DNA from: Litorimonas haliclonae
Lineage (GTDB): Bacteria > Pseudomonadota > Alphaproteobacteria > Caulobacterales > Maricaulaceae
Length of the DNA: 64,000 nucleotides
Assembly (NCBI RefSeq): GCF_965138505.1
Contig: NZ_CBCSCO010000002.1
Span: forward strand, 248,001-312,000
Direction of reading: 5' to 3'
A program made the position numbers and the translations under genes. Below, in pieces: positions 41,729-50,447 of the stretch. Positions within the stretch are counted from its first letter, which is position 1, and every line of letters starts with the position of its first letter. The notes beneath the pieces were generated by a model that was not told the DNA's origin, did no database searches, and saw nothing but the letters and a program-made list of their open reading frames with translations.

Positions 41729-42096
41729 GGCATTCATAAACACAAAAACTCCCCCTCCAAAGAAAACGGATTTTCCGCCGGGCTGAAGAGCGAAAAATCC
41801 GTTTTCCAGTCTGCGTCCGAAGGGTCGGGTAGCAGGCCTTTGGAGTGGGAGTCTGAAATGTTGATTGGCGCTAGGCGAAAAAACCCGGGGGCTGGGGGGC
41901 TGTAAGAAAACCGCGTTTCCTCAAATATCGCCAATCAACACCCCCTTACTGACCCCTCTATTTGTTCGGATAGAGACGGAAATATGGCAAAATTAAGGCA
42001 TTGTATTACGTTTCGGTCAAAGTGTTTAACGGGTCTTAACGATCTCTAAGGCGCTAAGGCCTTGCCGAAAAGCCCCCCCGCCAATAAATAAAGACT
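41729..42096. other. Intergenic stretch with three nested or adjacent hairpins
   Basis: No gene. Outer stem 41748-41762 (ACTCCCCCTCCAAAG) pairs with 41838-41852, one mismatch. Inner stem 41763-41774 (AAAACGGATTTT) pairs with 41803-41815. A separate perfect 12-base stem pairs TGTTGATTGGCG (41859-41870) with CGCCAATCAACA (41929-41940). The layout looks like a folded RNA or a mobile palindromic repeat. The last 130 bases should hold the DUF2794 promoter. Confidence 0.6.
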
Positions 42097-42462
42097 ATGT
42101 CGAATATAATTCCTTTGTCTCCAAACTCGCCACAAAGCTCAAATAAGAAAACACCCAAACGGCCCTCTCAAGTCGCTTTTGACCGCCGTGAACTTGGTCT
42201 TATCCTGAACGTATACGGACAGATGGTCTCTAAAGGGGATTGGAAAGACTATGCGATGGATTTCCTTCGCGACAAGGCGGTGTTCTCCATTTACCGCAAA
42301 GCGACGGAACACGCGCTTTACCGGATCGAAAAAGTGCCGGAGCTAAAACAAAAGCAGGGCCAGTTTGCCGTCATCGCGCCGGGTGGGCTTATCCTGAAAC
42401 GGGGCCATGATTTGGAAACTGTTTTACGGGTGTTTGACAAACAACGTTTTCGCACGGTCTAA
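42097..42462 (+). CDS. DUF2794 protein
   Basis: 121 residues of an alphaproteobacterial family of unknown function. Conserved stretches are VAFDRRELGLILNVYGQMVS, DWKDYAMDF, AVFSIYRKATEHALYRIEK and FAVIAPGGLILKRGHDLETVLRV, given in part. The N-terminal 25 residues are low-complexity. It is followed after 20 bases by a terminator shared with the convergent Bax-inhibitor gene. Confidence 0.92.
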   Translation: MSNIIPLSPNSPQSSNKKTPKRPSQVAFDRRELGLILNVYGQMVSKGDWKDYAMDFLRDKAVFSIYRKATEHALYRIEKVPELKQKQGQFAVIAPGGLILKRGHDLETVLRVFDKQRFRTV

Positions 42463-42479
42463 CTGTAAGTTAGGCAATA

Positions 42480-42506
42480 AAAAAAACCCGCTCAAAAAGC
42501 GGGTTT
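42480..42506. terminator. Bidirectional intrinsic terminator
   Basis: Hairpin AAACCCGCT (42484-42492) and AGCGGGTTT (42498-42506). The minus strand gives an eight-T run, ending the Bax-inhibitor transcript; the plus strand gives weaker T-rich sequence for the DUF2794 gene. Confidence 0.88.
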
Positions 42507-42530
42507 AGCTAATTTTAATGCGTTGAAAAA

Positions 42531-43259
42531 CTATTCACGGCCAAACAGGTTCATCAGGATAGAGAACATGTTGATGAAGGCGAGAAGCAGAGATGCCGCT
42601 CCGAACGCACTTAGTTTTTTCATCATCGCTGGATTACCGACAGAACCGTAATAAATACGCTTCAGCGTCTGAGTTTCCCAAGCCGTAATTGCGGCAATGG
42701 CAGCCAAAGCGATAACGTTCATAACAATCGCAAACGTGCCTCCGCCCGTAATAGACAAAGCAGGGACAAACATGCCGACAAAGCCGATAATGATAAAGCC
42801 AAGGAAAGCCGCCGCGGCGTATTTGATAATGGCATTGAGATTAAATCCGGTGGTGTAACCGAACAGGCTCAAGGCACCAAACATCGCCACTGTCATGAAG
42901 AATATCTTCGCGACGATCATCGGGTTGTAAAGAGCGGCATAGGCTGACATTAAGACGCCCATAAAGGCGGCAAACCCAAAGAGGAAGGCGAGAACGCCGC
43001 CTAGGCTCATGGAAGGAAGTTTCCGTCCGACGGCGCCAAACCCAAAGACAATAATGAAGAATGAGGCAATCGCCACAACAGGATTGTAGACCAAGCCTAA
43101 TAAATTCGGGTTGGCGATAATCGCCTGGCCAACGAAAAAGGCGACACCGGCGGTAACGGCCATAGCCATCGCCATGTAGCGGTAGGTGCCAAGCATGAAG
43201 CTACGTAAACCGACATCGGTTTCGGCTTCTGTCCTGACGGGGTTATTATACTCGTTCAT
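42531..43259 (-). CDS. Bax inhibitor-1/YccA family membrane protein
   Basis: 242 residues with seven hydrophobic helices. Hallmarks are VRTEAETDVGLRSFMLGTYRYMA in part, VYNPVVAIASFFIIVFGFG, GYTTGFNLNAIIKYAAAA and the C-terminal DTQ-like WETQTLKRIYYG and FINMFSILMNLFGRE. Related proteins modulate the FtsH protease or conduct calcium. Alone on the minus strand. Confidence 0.93.
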   Translation of the reverse strand: MNEYNNPVRTEAETDVGLRSFMLGTYRYMAMAMAVTAGVAFFVGQAIIANPNLLGLVYNPVVAIASFFIIVFGFGAVGRKLPSMSLGGVLAFLFGFAAFMGVLMSAYAALYNPMIVAKIFFMTVAMFGALSLFGYTTGFNLNAIIKYAAAAFLGFIIIGFVGMFVPALSITGGGTFAIVMNVIALAAIAAITAWETQTLKRIYYGSVGNPAMMKKLSAFGAASLLLAFINMFSILMNLFGRE

Positions 43260-43397
43260 AAAACGCTCCTTTAATCAACTCAGCCTATGGGGTCATAGGG
43301 TCATTGCGTTGAACTGTGGGGTATATATAGTCCATTTCTTTCAAGATACCAAGAGATAGCGCCGAATTGCGCGTTAAAAATTACAGGATTTACCGCT

Positions 43398-44438
43398 ATG
43401 GAAAAACGCCGTTTAGGAAGAACAGATATTGATGTCACGTCTGTTTGTCTGGGCACTATGACCTGGGGAGAGCAAAATACCGAAGACGAAGCCCATACCC
43501 AACTCGACTACGCCATGGACCGGGGGATAAACTTTATCGATGCGGCAGAGATGTACCCTGTGCCGGGCCGCGCCGAAACACAAGGCCGGACAGAAACCTA
43601 TATCGGGAACTGGATAGAGGCGCGGAAAAACCGCGACCAATATATTCTGGCCACTAAAGTCGTTGGACGCTCCGAAATGACGTGGACCCGCGATTCTGAA
43701 AATTTGACGCGCCAAACGCCAGCCCAAATTGACGAAGCCGTCGAGAAGTCGCTCAAGCGGCTCAAAACAGACTATATTGACTTGTACCAGCTTCACTGGC
43801 CGGATCGTCCTATCAACGGTTTTGGTTTTCACAGCTATGAGGACTATGCGACAGACGACATGGTCGCGTTTGAAGATATCCTAGGGGCGCTAAATCGCCA
43901 TGTTGAAAAAGGAAATATTCGTCACATAGGCCTATCCAATGAATCGAGCTGGGCGACCATGAAGTTTTTGCAAGTCGCTGAGACAAATGGATGGCCGCGA
44001 ATGGTTTCCAATCAATGTGTTTACAGTCTGGTCGCGCGACGTTTCGATTATGAGCGGGCGGAAATCGCCATGCGCGAGAAAGTCGGTCTATTGGCTTACT
44101 CACCTCTGGCGATGGGGATGCTAACGGGCAAGTATGACAGCGGACCGACACCGAAAGGCTCCCGCAAGGACCTCTTTCCGACATTTCTTGGACGTTATGA
44201 CTTGGCGAAAGCCGCGATCGGCGATTGCAATGAAACCGCGAAGAAGCTCGACCTTACTCCAACACAATTTGCTTTGAAATTCGTTGAAAGCCGTCAGTTT
44301 GTGACCTCTAATATAATCGGAGCGACCACGATGGACCAGCTCGCCGAAAACATTGACGCTCATGAAATCGACTGGACCGAAGAAATGGAGAAAGAGGCCC
44401 ATCGCATCCATCAATCATATCGCTCCCCGGTGGCTTAG
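43398..44438 (+). CDS. Aldo/keto reductase, Tas-like
   Basis: A 346-residue NADPH-dependent reductase of the (beta/alpha)8 AKR fold. The tetrad is seen as the aspartate and tyrosine in FIDAAEMYPVPG, lysine in ILATKVVGRSEM, and histidine in YIDLYQLHWPDRP. The insertion RDSENLTRQTPAQIDEAVEKS and the loop SYEDYATDDMVAFEDIL match the Tas subfamily. Its physiological substrate is unknown. Followed by thpR after 14 bases. Confidence 0.94.
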   Translation: MEKRRLGRTDIDVTSVCLGTMTWGEQNTEDEAHTQLDYAMDRGINFIDAAEMYPVPGRAETQGRTETYIGNWIEARKNRDQYILATKVVGRSEMTWTRDSENLTRQTPAQIDEAVEKSLKRLKTDYIDLYQLHWPDRPINGFGFHSYEDYATDDMVAFEDILGALNRHVEKGNIRHIGLSNESSWATMKFLQVAETNGWPRMVSNQCVYSLVARRFDYERAEIAMREKVGLLAYSPLAMGMLTGKYDSGPTPKGSRKDLFPTFLGRYDLAKAAIGDCNETAKKLDLTPTQFALKFVESRQFVTSNIIGATTMDQLAENIDAHEIDWTEEMEKEAHRIHQSYRSPVA

Positions 44439-44452
44439 TTAATTTTAGCAGA

Positions 44453-44992
44453 ATGATACTCTTTGCCGCCATCAAGATGCAGCCGCGCACGATTGCGGCT
44501 CTCACCCATATCCAACGGGGTGTGTCGGGCGCGCGGTGGTCAGAGGCCGAAAAGCTTCATATCACGGTCGGTTATTTCGGCGAGGTGGATGATGACCACG
44601 CCGAAGAGCTTGACCACGAACTGGCCCGATTGCGGCTATCCTCCTTTGATTTGTCGTTGAAAGGCGTCAATCATTTCGGCAAAACCGAGCCTCACTCGCT
44701 TTGGGCCGGGGTTAGCCCGCATCCCTCTCTGACCCGCATTCATGATCACTGCCGCGTGGCGGCCCGGCGTGTGGGGATCCCTATGGAAAAGCGAAAATTC
44801 ATCCCGCATGTGACCCTGGCTTACTTAAAAAAGGACGCCTCAATTGACCGTATTATCCGCTTTGAACAGCGCCTCGCCAATTTTGAGGCGGGGCCTTTCT
44901 TAGTCGATGAATTTTTGCTTTTTTCAAGCTGGAAAAAGGTGAGAGGGCCGAACGTTTACAGGATGGAAGCGAGCTATCCTCTCTTGGGATAA
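44453..44992 (+). CDS. thpR: RNA 2',3'-cyclic phosphodiesterase
   Basis: A 179-residue 2H phosphoesterase that hydrolyses 2',3'-cyclic phosphate ends of RNA. The two HxTx motifs are LHITVGYF (about 36-43) and PHVTLAYL (about 117-124). Length and spacing are normal. Likely co-transcribed with the aldo/keto reductase gene. Next downstream gene is tRNA-Leu. Confidence 0.92.
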   Translation: MILFAAIKMQPRTIAALTHIQRGVSGARWSEAEKLHITVGYFGEVDDDHAEELDHELARLRLSSFDLSLKGVNHFGKTEPHSLWAGVSPHPSLTRIHDHCRVAARRVGIPMEKRKFIPHVTLAYLKKDASIDRIIRFEQRLANFEAGPFLVDEFLLFSSWKKVRGPNVYRMEASYPLLG

Positions 44993-45065
44993 GAGGCTTT
45001 GTAAGCCGTCAAAAATGATTGACGACAAGAGGTCTCACCGCTAAATGCCCGCACCACAATGACGT

Positions 45066-45152
45066 GCCCTGGTGGCGGAATTGGTAGACGCGCTAGCTTC
45101 AGGTGCTAGTGTCCGTATGGACGTGGAAGTTCGAGTCTTCTCCAGGGCACCA
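45066..45152 (+). tRNA. tRNA-Leu (anticodon CAG)
   Basis: 87 bases including the encoded CCA. The acceptor stem pairs GCCCTGG with CCAGGGC, discriminator A. The D arm has GGAATTGGTAGACG; the anticodon loop is TTCAGGT with CAG, reading CUG leucine codons; a long variable arm (TGTCCGTATGGACGT) is class II as for leucine; the T arm is GAAGTTCGAGTCTTC. Its 3' end is the integration site of the island that follows. Confidence 0.97.
45139..45152 (+). other. Left attachment site (attL) in tRNA-Leu 3' end
   Basis: TCTCCAGGGCACCA, the last 14 bases of the tRNA, matches the right end sequence TCTCCAGGCACCA except for one missing G. The integrase gene starts 166 bases downstream, the usual order for tRNA-directed islands. 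Confidence 0.6.
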
Positions 45153-45240
45153 AATCACTATTTCTTAACATCCGATAAAGTCCGATTTTCCTAGCAATGC
45201 CGTAGGTTATTGGCTATAGGTTGTCCAGACACGTCCAGCG

Positions 45241-45300
45241 TGGTGGGGGTATATCCGACCGATTTGGGGGTATAATTGGGGGTATCTAAAACATACCCCC
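45241..45300. repeat. GGGGGTAT arm-type repeats next to attL
   Basis: TGGGGGTAT occurs at 45244, 45265 and 45277 and inverted as ATACCCCC at 45293-45300. The last two direct copies belong to a 23-base block repeated at 59392-59414 near the right end. Such repeats are typical arm-type binding sites for an integrase. Confidence 0.7.
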
Positions 45301-45318
45301 TCTGGCTGGGATGATGGA

Positions 45319-46506
45319 TTGCCGCTGACAGATACAAAAATTAAGGCATTAAAGCCCAAAGCCAAACCTTATAAGGTGTCTGACTTTGACGGGCTTTACG
45401 TCAATGTTACTCCGAATGGATCGCGCTTATGGCGGTTCAAGTTTCGTCATGAAGGCAAAGAGGGGCTTTTGTCCTTTGGAGGCTATCCCGCTACTGGTTT
45501 GAAGGACGCCCGCCGATTAAGGGATGACGCCCGCGCCTTACTCGCCAAAGGCATAAACCCATCGGCGGAAAAAGCCGAGGCCAAAGCGGTGGCCGCTGGC
45601 AAGGCCGAGAACAGCTTTAACAAATTCGCTGACCTATTTGTCCAGAAAGCCCGTAAAGAGGGTAGGGCGAAAGTCACGATCAAGAAAATGGAATGGCTCT
45701 TAGACGATGCCCGCGCCGATTTTGGCGATATGCCTATCGCAGAAATTACGCCGCAAATCGTCTTAAAGACCCTTCGCAAGCGGGAAAAGCTGGAGCAATA
45801 TGAAACCGCCAAGCGGATGCGATCCCGTATTGGCGGGGTTTTCCGTTATGCGGTGGCCAGCGGACAAGCCGAAAATGACCCGACCTTTGCCTTAAAAGAC
45901 GCCTTAATCCGTCCGACCGTTACCCATCGGGCGGCCATAACGGATGAAGAGACATTGAAGCGATTTTTAACGGCGCTGGATAATTACGGGGGAAAACGGA
46001 TGACGGTGATCGCGCTGAGACTCTTAATGCTCTTTGCCTTACGTCCTAGCGAATTACGGAAAGCCCGCTGGGATGAATTTGATCTAGAAGCGCGTGTTTT
46101 TAACGTGCCAGCGGAGCGGATGAAAATGCGGCGACCCCATGCCGTGCCCCTGACTGATCTGGCGCTAGAGCTTTTGAAAGAACTCAAAGCGCTGACAGGC
46201 TGGGGCGACTTGCTATTTCCGGCGCAAACATCCGCGCACAAGCCTATGAGCGAAAACACGTTAAACCAAGCCTTGCGCAGAATGGGGTTTGGGCCGGATG
46301 AAGCTACTTCACATGGATTTCGTTCGACATTTTCAACGTTTGCCAATGAGAGCGGATTATGGAACCCTGACGCGATTGAGGCCTATTCTTCGAGGCAAGA
46401 CAAGAATGCGGTGCGCCGAGCCTATAACCGAAGTCAATATTGGGAAGAGCGGGTTAAAATTGCCGAATGGTGGGCAGGAAGGCTAGTTGATTTGTCCGAT
46501 GGATGA
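45319..46506 (+). CDS. Tyrosine recombinase / P4-type integrase
   Basis: 395 residues. The N-terminal DUF4102 arm-binding domain (LTDTKIKALKPKAKPYKVSD, LLSFGGYPATGLKDARR, given in part) is followed by a core-binding domain and the catalytic domain with RPSELRKARWDEFDLE (first Arg), SHGFRSTFSTFANE (H-x-x-R) and the C-terminal tyrosine region RAYNRSQYWEERVK. TTG at 45319 is the start of the conserved N-terminus (MPLTDTK); no in-frame ATG is nearer. It inserts the island into tRNA-Leu(CAG). The next gene overlaps by 8 bases. Confidence 0.95.
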   Translation: MPLTDTKIKALKPKAKPYKVSDFDGLYVNVTPNGSRLWRFKFRHEGKEGLLSFGGYPATGLKDARRLRDDARALLAKGINPSAEKAEAKAVAAGKAENSFNKFADLFVQKARKEGRAKVTIKKMEWLLDDARADFGDMPIAEITPQIVLKTLRKREKLEQYETAKRMRSRIGGVFRYAVASGQAENDPTFALKDALIRPTVTHRAAITDEETLKRFLTALDNYGGKRMTVIALRLLMLFALRPSELRKARWDEFDLEARVFNVPAERMKMRRPHAVPLTDLALELLKELKALTGWGDLLFPAQTSAHKPMSENTLNQALRRMGFGPDEATSHGFRSTFSTFANESGLWNPDAIEAYSSRQDKNAVRRAYNRSQYWEERVKIAEWWAGRLVDLSDG

Positions 46507-47575
46507 AAGTCAAAAAGAAGTTCAAGAGAAATGGTTTTTACATGATCAAGACCCAGAACATTGGTTTTTACCGGATATTCTTAATTGGATTGCGTTCCGA
46601 ATATTGCCCACCAAAATATTGAACATTTACAAAGCGGACGTCAGAGAATCACTGGAGGAGTTAGGCATTAATTTGTTTGATATAGCGGAGTTAGTGTCAC
46701 CAGCCTTTCTCACGCCAACACAAACAGACTATTTAGGTGTAGGAAAAGATCCGAAATTGATGCGGGCCAAAGAGCAACAGGTAAACGACGAGCGCCTTCG
46801 AAAAGCTGACCACTACGAAAGGGCGGTTCAGACATTATTACGGAATGATCAACGCTCAGCATCAAAACGATCAGAAAGTCCGATCTTGAATTCTATTCTG
46901 CCAAGTAATTCTTTCTTCGAGTCAAATAGGTTAAAGATTGCAATTCACAAATCCAACTTCATCAAACGAGCAACTGAACACGAAATATACAGTACAACGT
47001 GGGTAAAAGAGCTGAAAATTAAGCTCCAGGTTCATAAGAACAGGATTTTGTATCTACTCAGATCAAGTAGCTTGGTTGCAGAAGGCATTTTACTGAATGC
47101 TTCGGAAAGCCAAGGCGTGAATTACAGATTGGAAGTTCAGGAAAACTTCAATGATTTTTTGGCTAACCGAAACTCCCAAGTTAAACCCTATTCAAATATC
47201 CCAGCTGAAGCTTGGAATGCAGACAGTATATCGTGGGATGCATCTTCCTTAGAGATACCACATAAAGTTTATTTGCTAGTAAGAATGTCTAAGCGGGATG
47301 TACTCCGAGTTTTGCCATTAGATGTTTCCGATAAACCTATTGGCAGCGAAAAAACTACGAGTATCGGTAGACCTCAGAAGCACTGGAATAAAGTTCTTGC
47401 TCAATCGCTCAAAATCACGAACAACGGTACCATCCACATTAAACAGGATGCCTTAGCACAACAACTGAGTGAATGGTACGAAGAAACCTTCAGAGACCAA
47501 ATTAGTTTGTCTTCAGTCAAGAAAAAATTAAAGGAATACGAAGATTGTGGACTCCTAAATGTTTCTAAATCTTAG
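46499..47575 (+). CDS. Uncharacterised island protein behind the integrase
   Basis: A 358-residue protein without a recognised family. No signal peptide or membrane helix. It begins with aromatic-rich QEKWFLHDQDPEHWFLPDIL, is charged throughout and ends in QLSEWYEETFRDQISLSSVKKKLKEYED, which could be a small winged-helix or regulatory segment. Its ATG lies inside the integrase gene, so the two are translated together. A+T-rich. The position suggests a role in integration or island control. Confidence 0.6.
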   Translation: MDESQKEVQEKWFLHDQDPEHWFLPDILNWIAFRILPTKILNIYKADVRESLEELGINLFDIAELVSPAFLTPTQTDYLGVGKDPKLMRAKEQQVNDERLRKADHYERAVQTLLRNDQRSASKRSESPILNSILPSNSFFESNRLKIAIHKSNFIKRATEHEIYSTTWVKELKIKLQVHKNRILYLLRSSSLVAEGILLNASESQGVNYRLEVQENFNDFLANRNSQVKPYSNIPAEAWNADSISWDASSLEIPHKVYLLVRMSKRDVLRVLPLDVSDKPIGSEKTTSIGRPQKHWNKVLAQSLKITNNGTIHIKQDALAQQLSEWYEETFRDQISLSSVKKKLKEYEDCGLLNVSKS

Positions 47576-47723
47576 GGTTTATGGTGAAATAAATCTACTG
47601 AATTTATTGTACTCATAATAGTTTTGAGATTCTTATGGGGGCTTTTGAGACTACGTTTTCTCGAATCTAATTTTCAAACATAGTAAGATCTCCTCGGACA
47701 CAAGTAACCGAAGGAGAATACTA

Positions 47724-47918
47724 ATGGATAACATAAAATTTCCAGAAACCGGCCTGGTAAGGCTATCTCAAATATTAGCACCTGAGGGCCCAATTCCCGT
47801 ATCTAAGTCCACTTGGTGGCAAGGCGTCAAAGACGGCGTATTTCCGAAGCCGAAGAAACTTGGGCCAAGAACAACAGTATGGAGAGTGGAAGATATAAGG
47901 GCGCTTTTTGAGAATTAA
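47724..47918 (+). CDS. AlpA-like helix-turn-helix regulator
   Basis: A 64-residue MerR/AlpA-type DNA-binding protein: VRLSQIL...PVSKSTWWQGVKDGVFPKPKKLGPRTTVWRVEDIRALFE is characteristic, shown here in part (WWQGVKDGVFPKPKKLGP; WRVEDIRALF). AlpA proteins activate excision or act as excisionases in islands of this kind. AAGGAG is 7 bases before the ATG. Confidence 0.9.
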   Translation: MDNIKFPETGLVRLSQILAPEGPIPVSKSTWWQGVKDGVFPKPKKLGPRTTVWRVEDIRALFEN

Positions 47919-48013
47919 TATCAATATAGATGCGAGTTTCCGATACGGAAGCAGCTAACTCTCACAGTAGCTGTAAGTGGCAAATGGTAAGCACTTTTTT
48001 TTGGATACATGAA

Positions 48014-49264
48014 ATGGAAAAATTAATACCAGTAATACAAAGCGGTGACTATATCCTACCAGCTCCAAAGATGACAATTTTTCAACGCACTTTAGTGAGG
48101 CAGGAAATTGATCGCGTGTTGATGGGGCAAGTTTCTCCCGCAAAATTTAAGCTTTTAAGCTTCATTTTAGATCGTACATTAGGGTGGCAGAAATCAACAG
48201 AACGGATTTCTTTCAAACACTTTACAAATGGGATCGTCAATTTGACGAATGGGACAGGTTTGAGTCGGGCCACAGTTGCACGATGCCTTAAAGAGTTAAA
48301 TAAAGAAGGGTTAATTTTTAGGTCTGGTGAAACCAAAATTGCACAAACCTATGGATTGAATTTAACGTGGGTCAACGACGACAAGTTACAGGTAATCGCT
48401 CAAAACAATACTCAGATTAAGACCGGGGGGTATAATAGTGAGAATAGATCTGTACCAAAATTGAGACCCAATAAGAAAGAAACCTTGAAAAGAACTTTTA
48501 AAGAAAAAGATAGAGGCTCGGCCGACGCCTCGCTCAGTCTTTCTTCTCGAGAAACTCCTATCCGTTCTCGTGAGAGGACTAAGTTAGAGGAGACCCTTGA
48601 GGCCGTAAATAAGCATAGCGCCGAGAAGCTTGCGAAGCGCGAGGCCCGATACCGGAAATCCGATAACGTAAACGATGTACAGGCGCATTGGGCGAAGGCC
48701 TTCGCCGAGAATTGGCCTGACGCCCCGAAGACACCTTGGTCTCCAAAAGCTAGGGGTTTGTTTAAGCACGCCATGAAGAATGAGGCCTTTAAAGATTTGA
48801 GCCCGACCGAGCTTATTGACTGGGCAGTCCCTGATTGGGGTTTACTCCGCGAGACAACCTTTCACTGGATGAACTCAATGCCGTTGTCTCCCGACCCTGA
48901 GATGTTTATGATCCACATCTACAAATTCCTGCTTGCCTTCGGAGATAGGGAAACTCTTCGGCACAAGTTCGATGTCGAAGGCTCCGAAAGGCGGAAGCTT
49001 CAAATGCGCCGCCGAGGTATGACCGCTGACCAAGCCGAGAAGAAAGCCGCCGATATTCGGGAAGGCCGCAGTAAGATTGATGAGATGGCCGAGGAGATGG
49101 AACGCGAACGTCGCAGTCTTGAGCGGGAGAAGCACATCCTTGAGCGCCAGAAACGATACCTTGCAGCCCGTGAGGCAAGCATGAAGAGTAATGGAATGAA
49201 ATTTCCGTATGAGAAAACATTATCTCCTTTACCGAAGATAAATTATGATGAGGAGTATCAGTAA
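48014..49264 (+). CDS. Phage replication protein O-like initiator
   Basis: 416 residues. N-terminal winged-helix domain (about 20-110) similar to phage replication protein O: FQRTLVRQEIDRVLMGQVSP, FKLLSFILDRTLGWQKSTERIS, GLSRATVARCLKELNKEGLIFR in parts. The middle is low-complexity and basic; the C-terminal third is a charged coiled coil (DEMAEEMERERRSLEREKHIL). Base composition shifts from A+T-rich to G+C-richer at about 48.5 kb, suggesting a composite gene. The ATG at 48014 starts the conserved part; an open frame extends upstream. Role: island replication or plasmid-like initiation. Confidence 0.65.
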   Translation: MEKLIPVIQSGDYILPAPKMTIFQRTLVRQEIDRVLMGQVSPAKFKLLSFILDRTLGWQKSTERISFKHFTNGIVNLTNGTGLSRATVARCLKELNKEGLIFRSGETKIAQTYGLNLTWVNDDKLQVIAQNNTQIKTGGYNSENRSVPKLRPNKKETLKRTFKEKDRGSADASLSLSSRETPIRSRERTKLEETLEAVNKHSAEKLAKREARYRKSDNVNDVQAHWAKAFAENWPDAPKTPWSPKARGLFKHAMKNEAFKDLSPTELIDWAVPDWGLLRETTFHWMNSMPLSPDPEMFMIHIYKFLLAFGDRETLRHKFDVEGSERRKLQMRRRGMTADQAEKKAADIREGRSKIDEMAEEMERERRSLEREKHILERQKRYLAAREASMKSNGMKFPYEKTLSPLPKINYDEEYQ

Positions 49265-49543
49265 TACAAGTCTATAAGACTGCTTTTTGGGGATCGCTTT
49301 CTGAGCTGCTCTTAAAATTTCCAAGGCATTTTTCAGATACCTAATTCGTGTACCCAGGTACACTGAAGGATGAAATAACTGGGCTTGGTGTAAAAGACTG
49401 CGAATGCATAAGAGGGCGAGGTTTTAATGAGTTAATATTCAGAACTTGACGCTGACGGGTATAAGTAACCAATGAAGGTATTTCTATGAGTGATGTTTGA
49501 CAAATGAAAAGCCCCAAGCAGACCCTACAAGCGAAAGAGAAAC
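49265..49543. promoter_or_regulatory. Gene-free gap with inverted repeat GTGTACC-CA-GGTACAC
   Basis: The 279 bases between the Rep-like gene and the XRE gene contain one clear feature: perfect 7-base arms at 49348-49354 and 49357-49363. No gene is evident. It may be a regulator site or part of an origin; the rest is unremarkable. Confidence 0.4.
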
Positions 49544-49774
49544 CTAATCGACTTGAACGAAATACTCTCTGGGGTCAAAACCAAGTATTTCAGCGAAAGT
49601 TTCGAACTCGACCAAATCAATCCTTCTTTGACCGCTTTCTAAACGTGCCACGAATGATTGGTATTCCCCTAGCCTCCGAGCCAATTCACTTTGAGTAAAA
49701 CCAGCCGCTTCTCTTTTCGCAATGAGAAAACGAATTAGAGACTTATGGCGATCTGAACCGAGCGTTTTTTCCAA
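49544..49774 (-). CDS. XRE family HTH repressor
   Basis: A 76-residue single-domain Cro/C1-type protein: FLIAKREAAGFTQSELARRL (helices 1-2), EYQSFVARLESGQRRIDLVEFETFAEILG (recognition helix with FVARLESGQRRID). Probable master repressor or controller protein of the island. It faces the zinc-ribbon gene across a 95-base gap with a perfect operator-like palindrome. Confidence 0.92.
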   Translation of the reverse strand: MEKTLGSDRHKSLIRFLIAKREAAGFTQSELARRLGEYQSFVARLESGQRRIDLVEFETFAEILGFDPREYFVQVD

Positions 49775-49809
49775 GAAGGCATCTCATCAAAAATGAAGAA
49801 AACGCTGGA

Positions 49810-49832
49810 GATAATCTGAATATTAGATTATC
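49810..49832. promoter_or_regulatory. Operator-like palindrome between XRE and zinc-ribbon genes
   Basis: GATAATCT-GAATATT-AGATTATC, perfect 8-base arms, and a further half-site CAGATAATTG at 49840-49849. It lies 36 bases upstream of the XRE start and about 38 bases before the divergent gene, the place expected for an autoregulatory C-protein/repressor operator. Confidence 0.65.
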
Positions 49833-49869
49833 TTAAATTCAGATAATTGAGTGTGGTAATGAGTGTTGT

Positions 49870-50343
49870 ATGAGTGTCGAAAATGTAGATCAAAAACCAA
49901 AACTGTGCAGAAATTGTGGAGGGTTGGTAGGTAAGGATGACAACAGATGCTCAGAATGTGGAGCTTTTAGTCCCGCACACTCCAAACTCCAATTGTGGTG
50001 CGGAACAATAATTTTTCTAGTGTTTTTTGGCTTAATATTAAAAACTTGCGTCAGTTACGACGGAGACCCTTTTACTTCTGAGGACAAAAGGCTTGGAGAA
50101 CATTGCTTAGATGTTTGGAGCGGGGCTCACCCTGAGTTTATGTCTGAAATTAAATCGCGAATGCGCGATCCGAAAAGCTTCGAGCACGTAAAAACCCGTA
50201 TAACTCCGCGTGACGAAAATGGTCAACACGTAATCTATATGGAATATAGGGCCCAAAATGGATTTGGCGGAATGAATAATGCGACGGCTAAGGGAATAGT
50301 GAACAACGAAACATGCCAACATACAATCGCGTTGATACAATAG
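49870..50343 (+). CDS. Zinc-ribbon membrane protein
   Basis: 157 residues: an N-terminal zinc ribbon (CRNCGG and CSECGA, about 13-33), a single transmembrane helix (LWCGTIIFLVFFGLILKTCV, about 43-62), and a C-terminal soluble domain with FMSEIKSRMRDPKSFEHVKTR and ATAKGIVNNETC. The last domain occurs in small phage- and island-encoded proteins of unknown role. It would face the side opposite the zinc ribbon. A GTGTGGTAATGAGTG region precedes the start. Confidence 0.7.
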   Translation: MSVENVDQKPKLCRNCGGLVGKDDNRCSECGAFSPAHSKLQLWCGTIIFLVFFGLILKTCVSYDGDPFTSEDKRLGEHCLDVWSGAHPEFMSEIKSRMRDPKSFEHVKTRITPRDENGQHVIYMEYRAQNGFGGMNNATAKGIVNNETCQHTIALIQ

Positions 50344-50447
50344 CGTACTAACGCTTACCTGATTTTAGAAAACAAAATTTAGACATAATCTTTTGGTATA
50401 ATGAGAGCGTGGGCGTTAAAAAAATCTAGCTAAATACGAATATCTCT

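Noticed and set aside
49504..49698. 64-codon plus-strand frame opposite the XRE gene
   Set aside because: Antisense to a well-formed HTH gene and without domain features.
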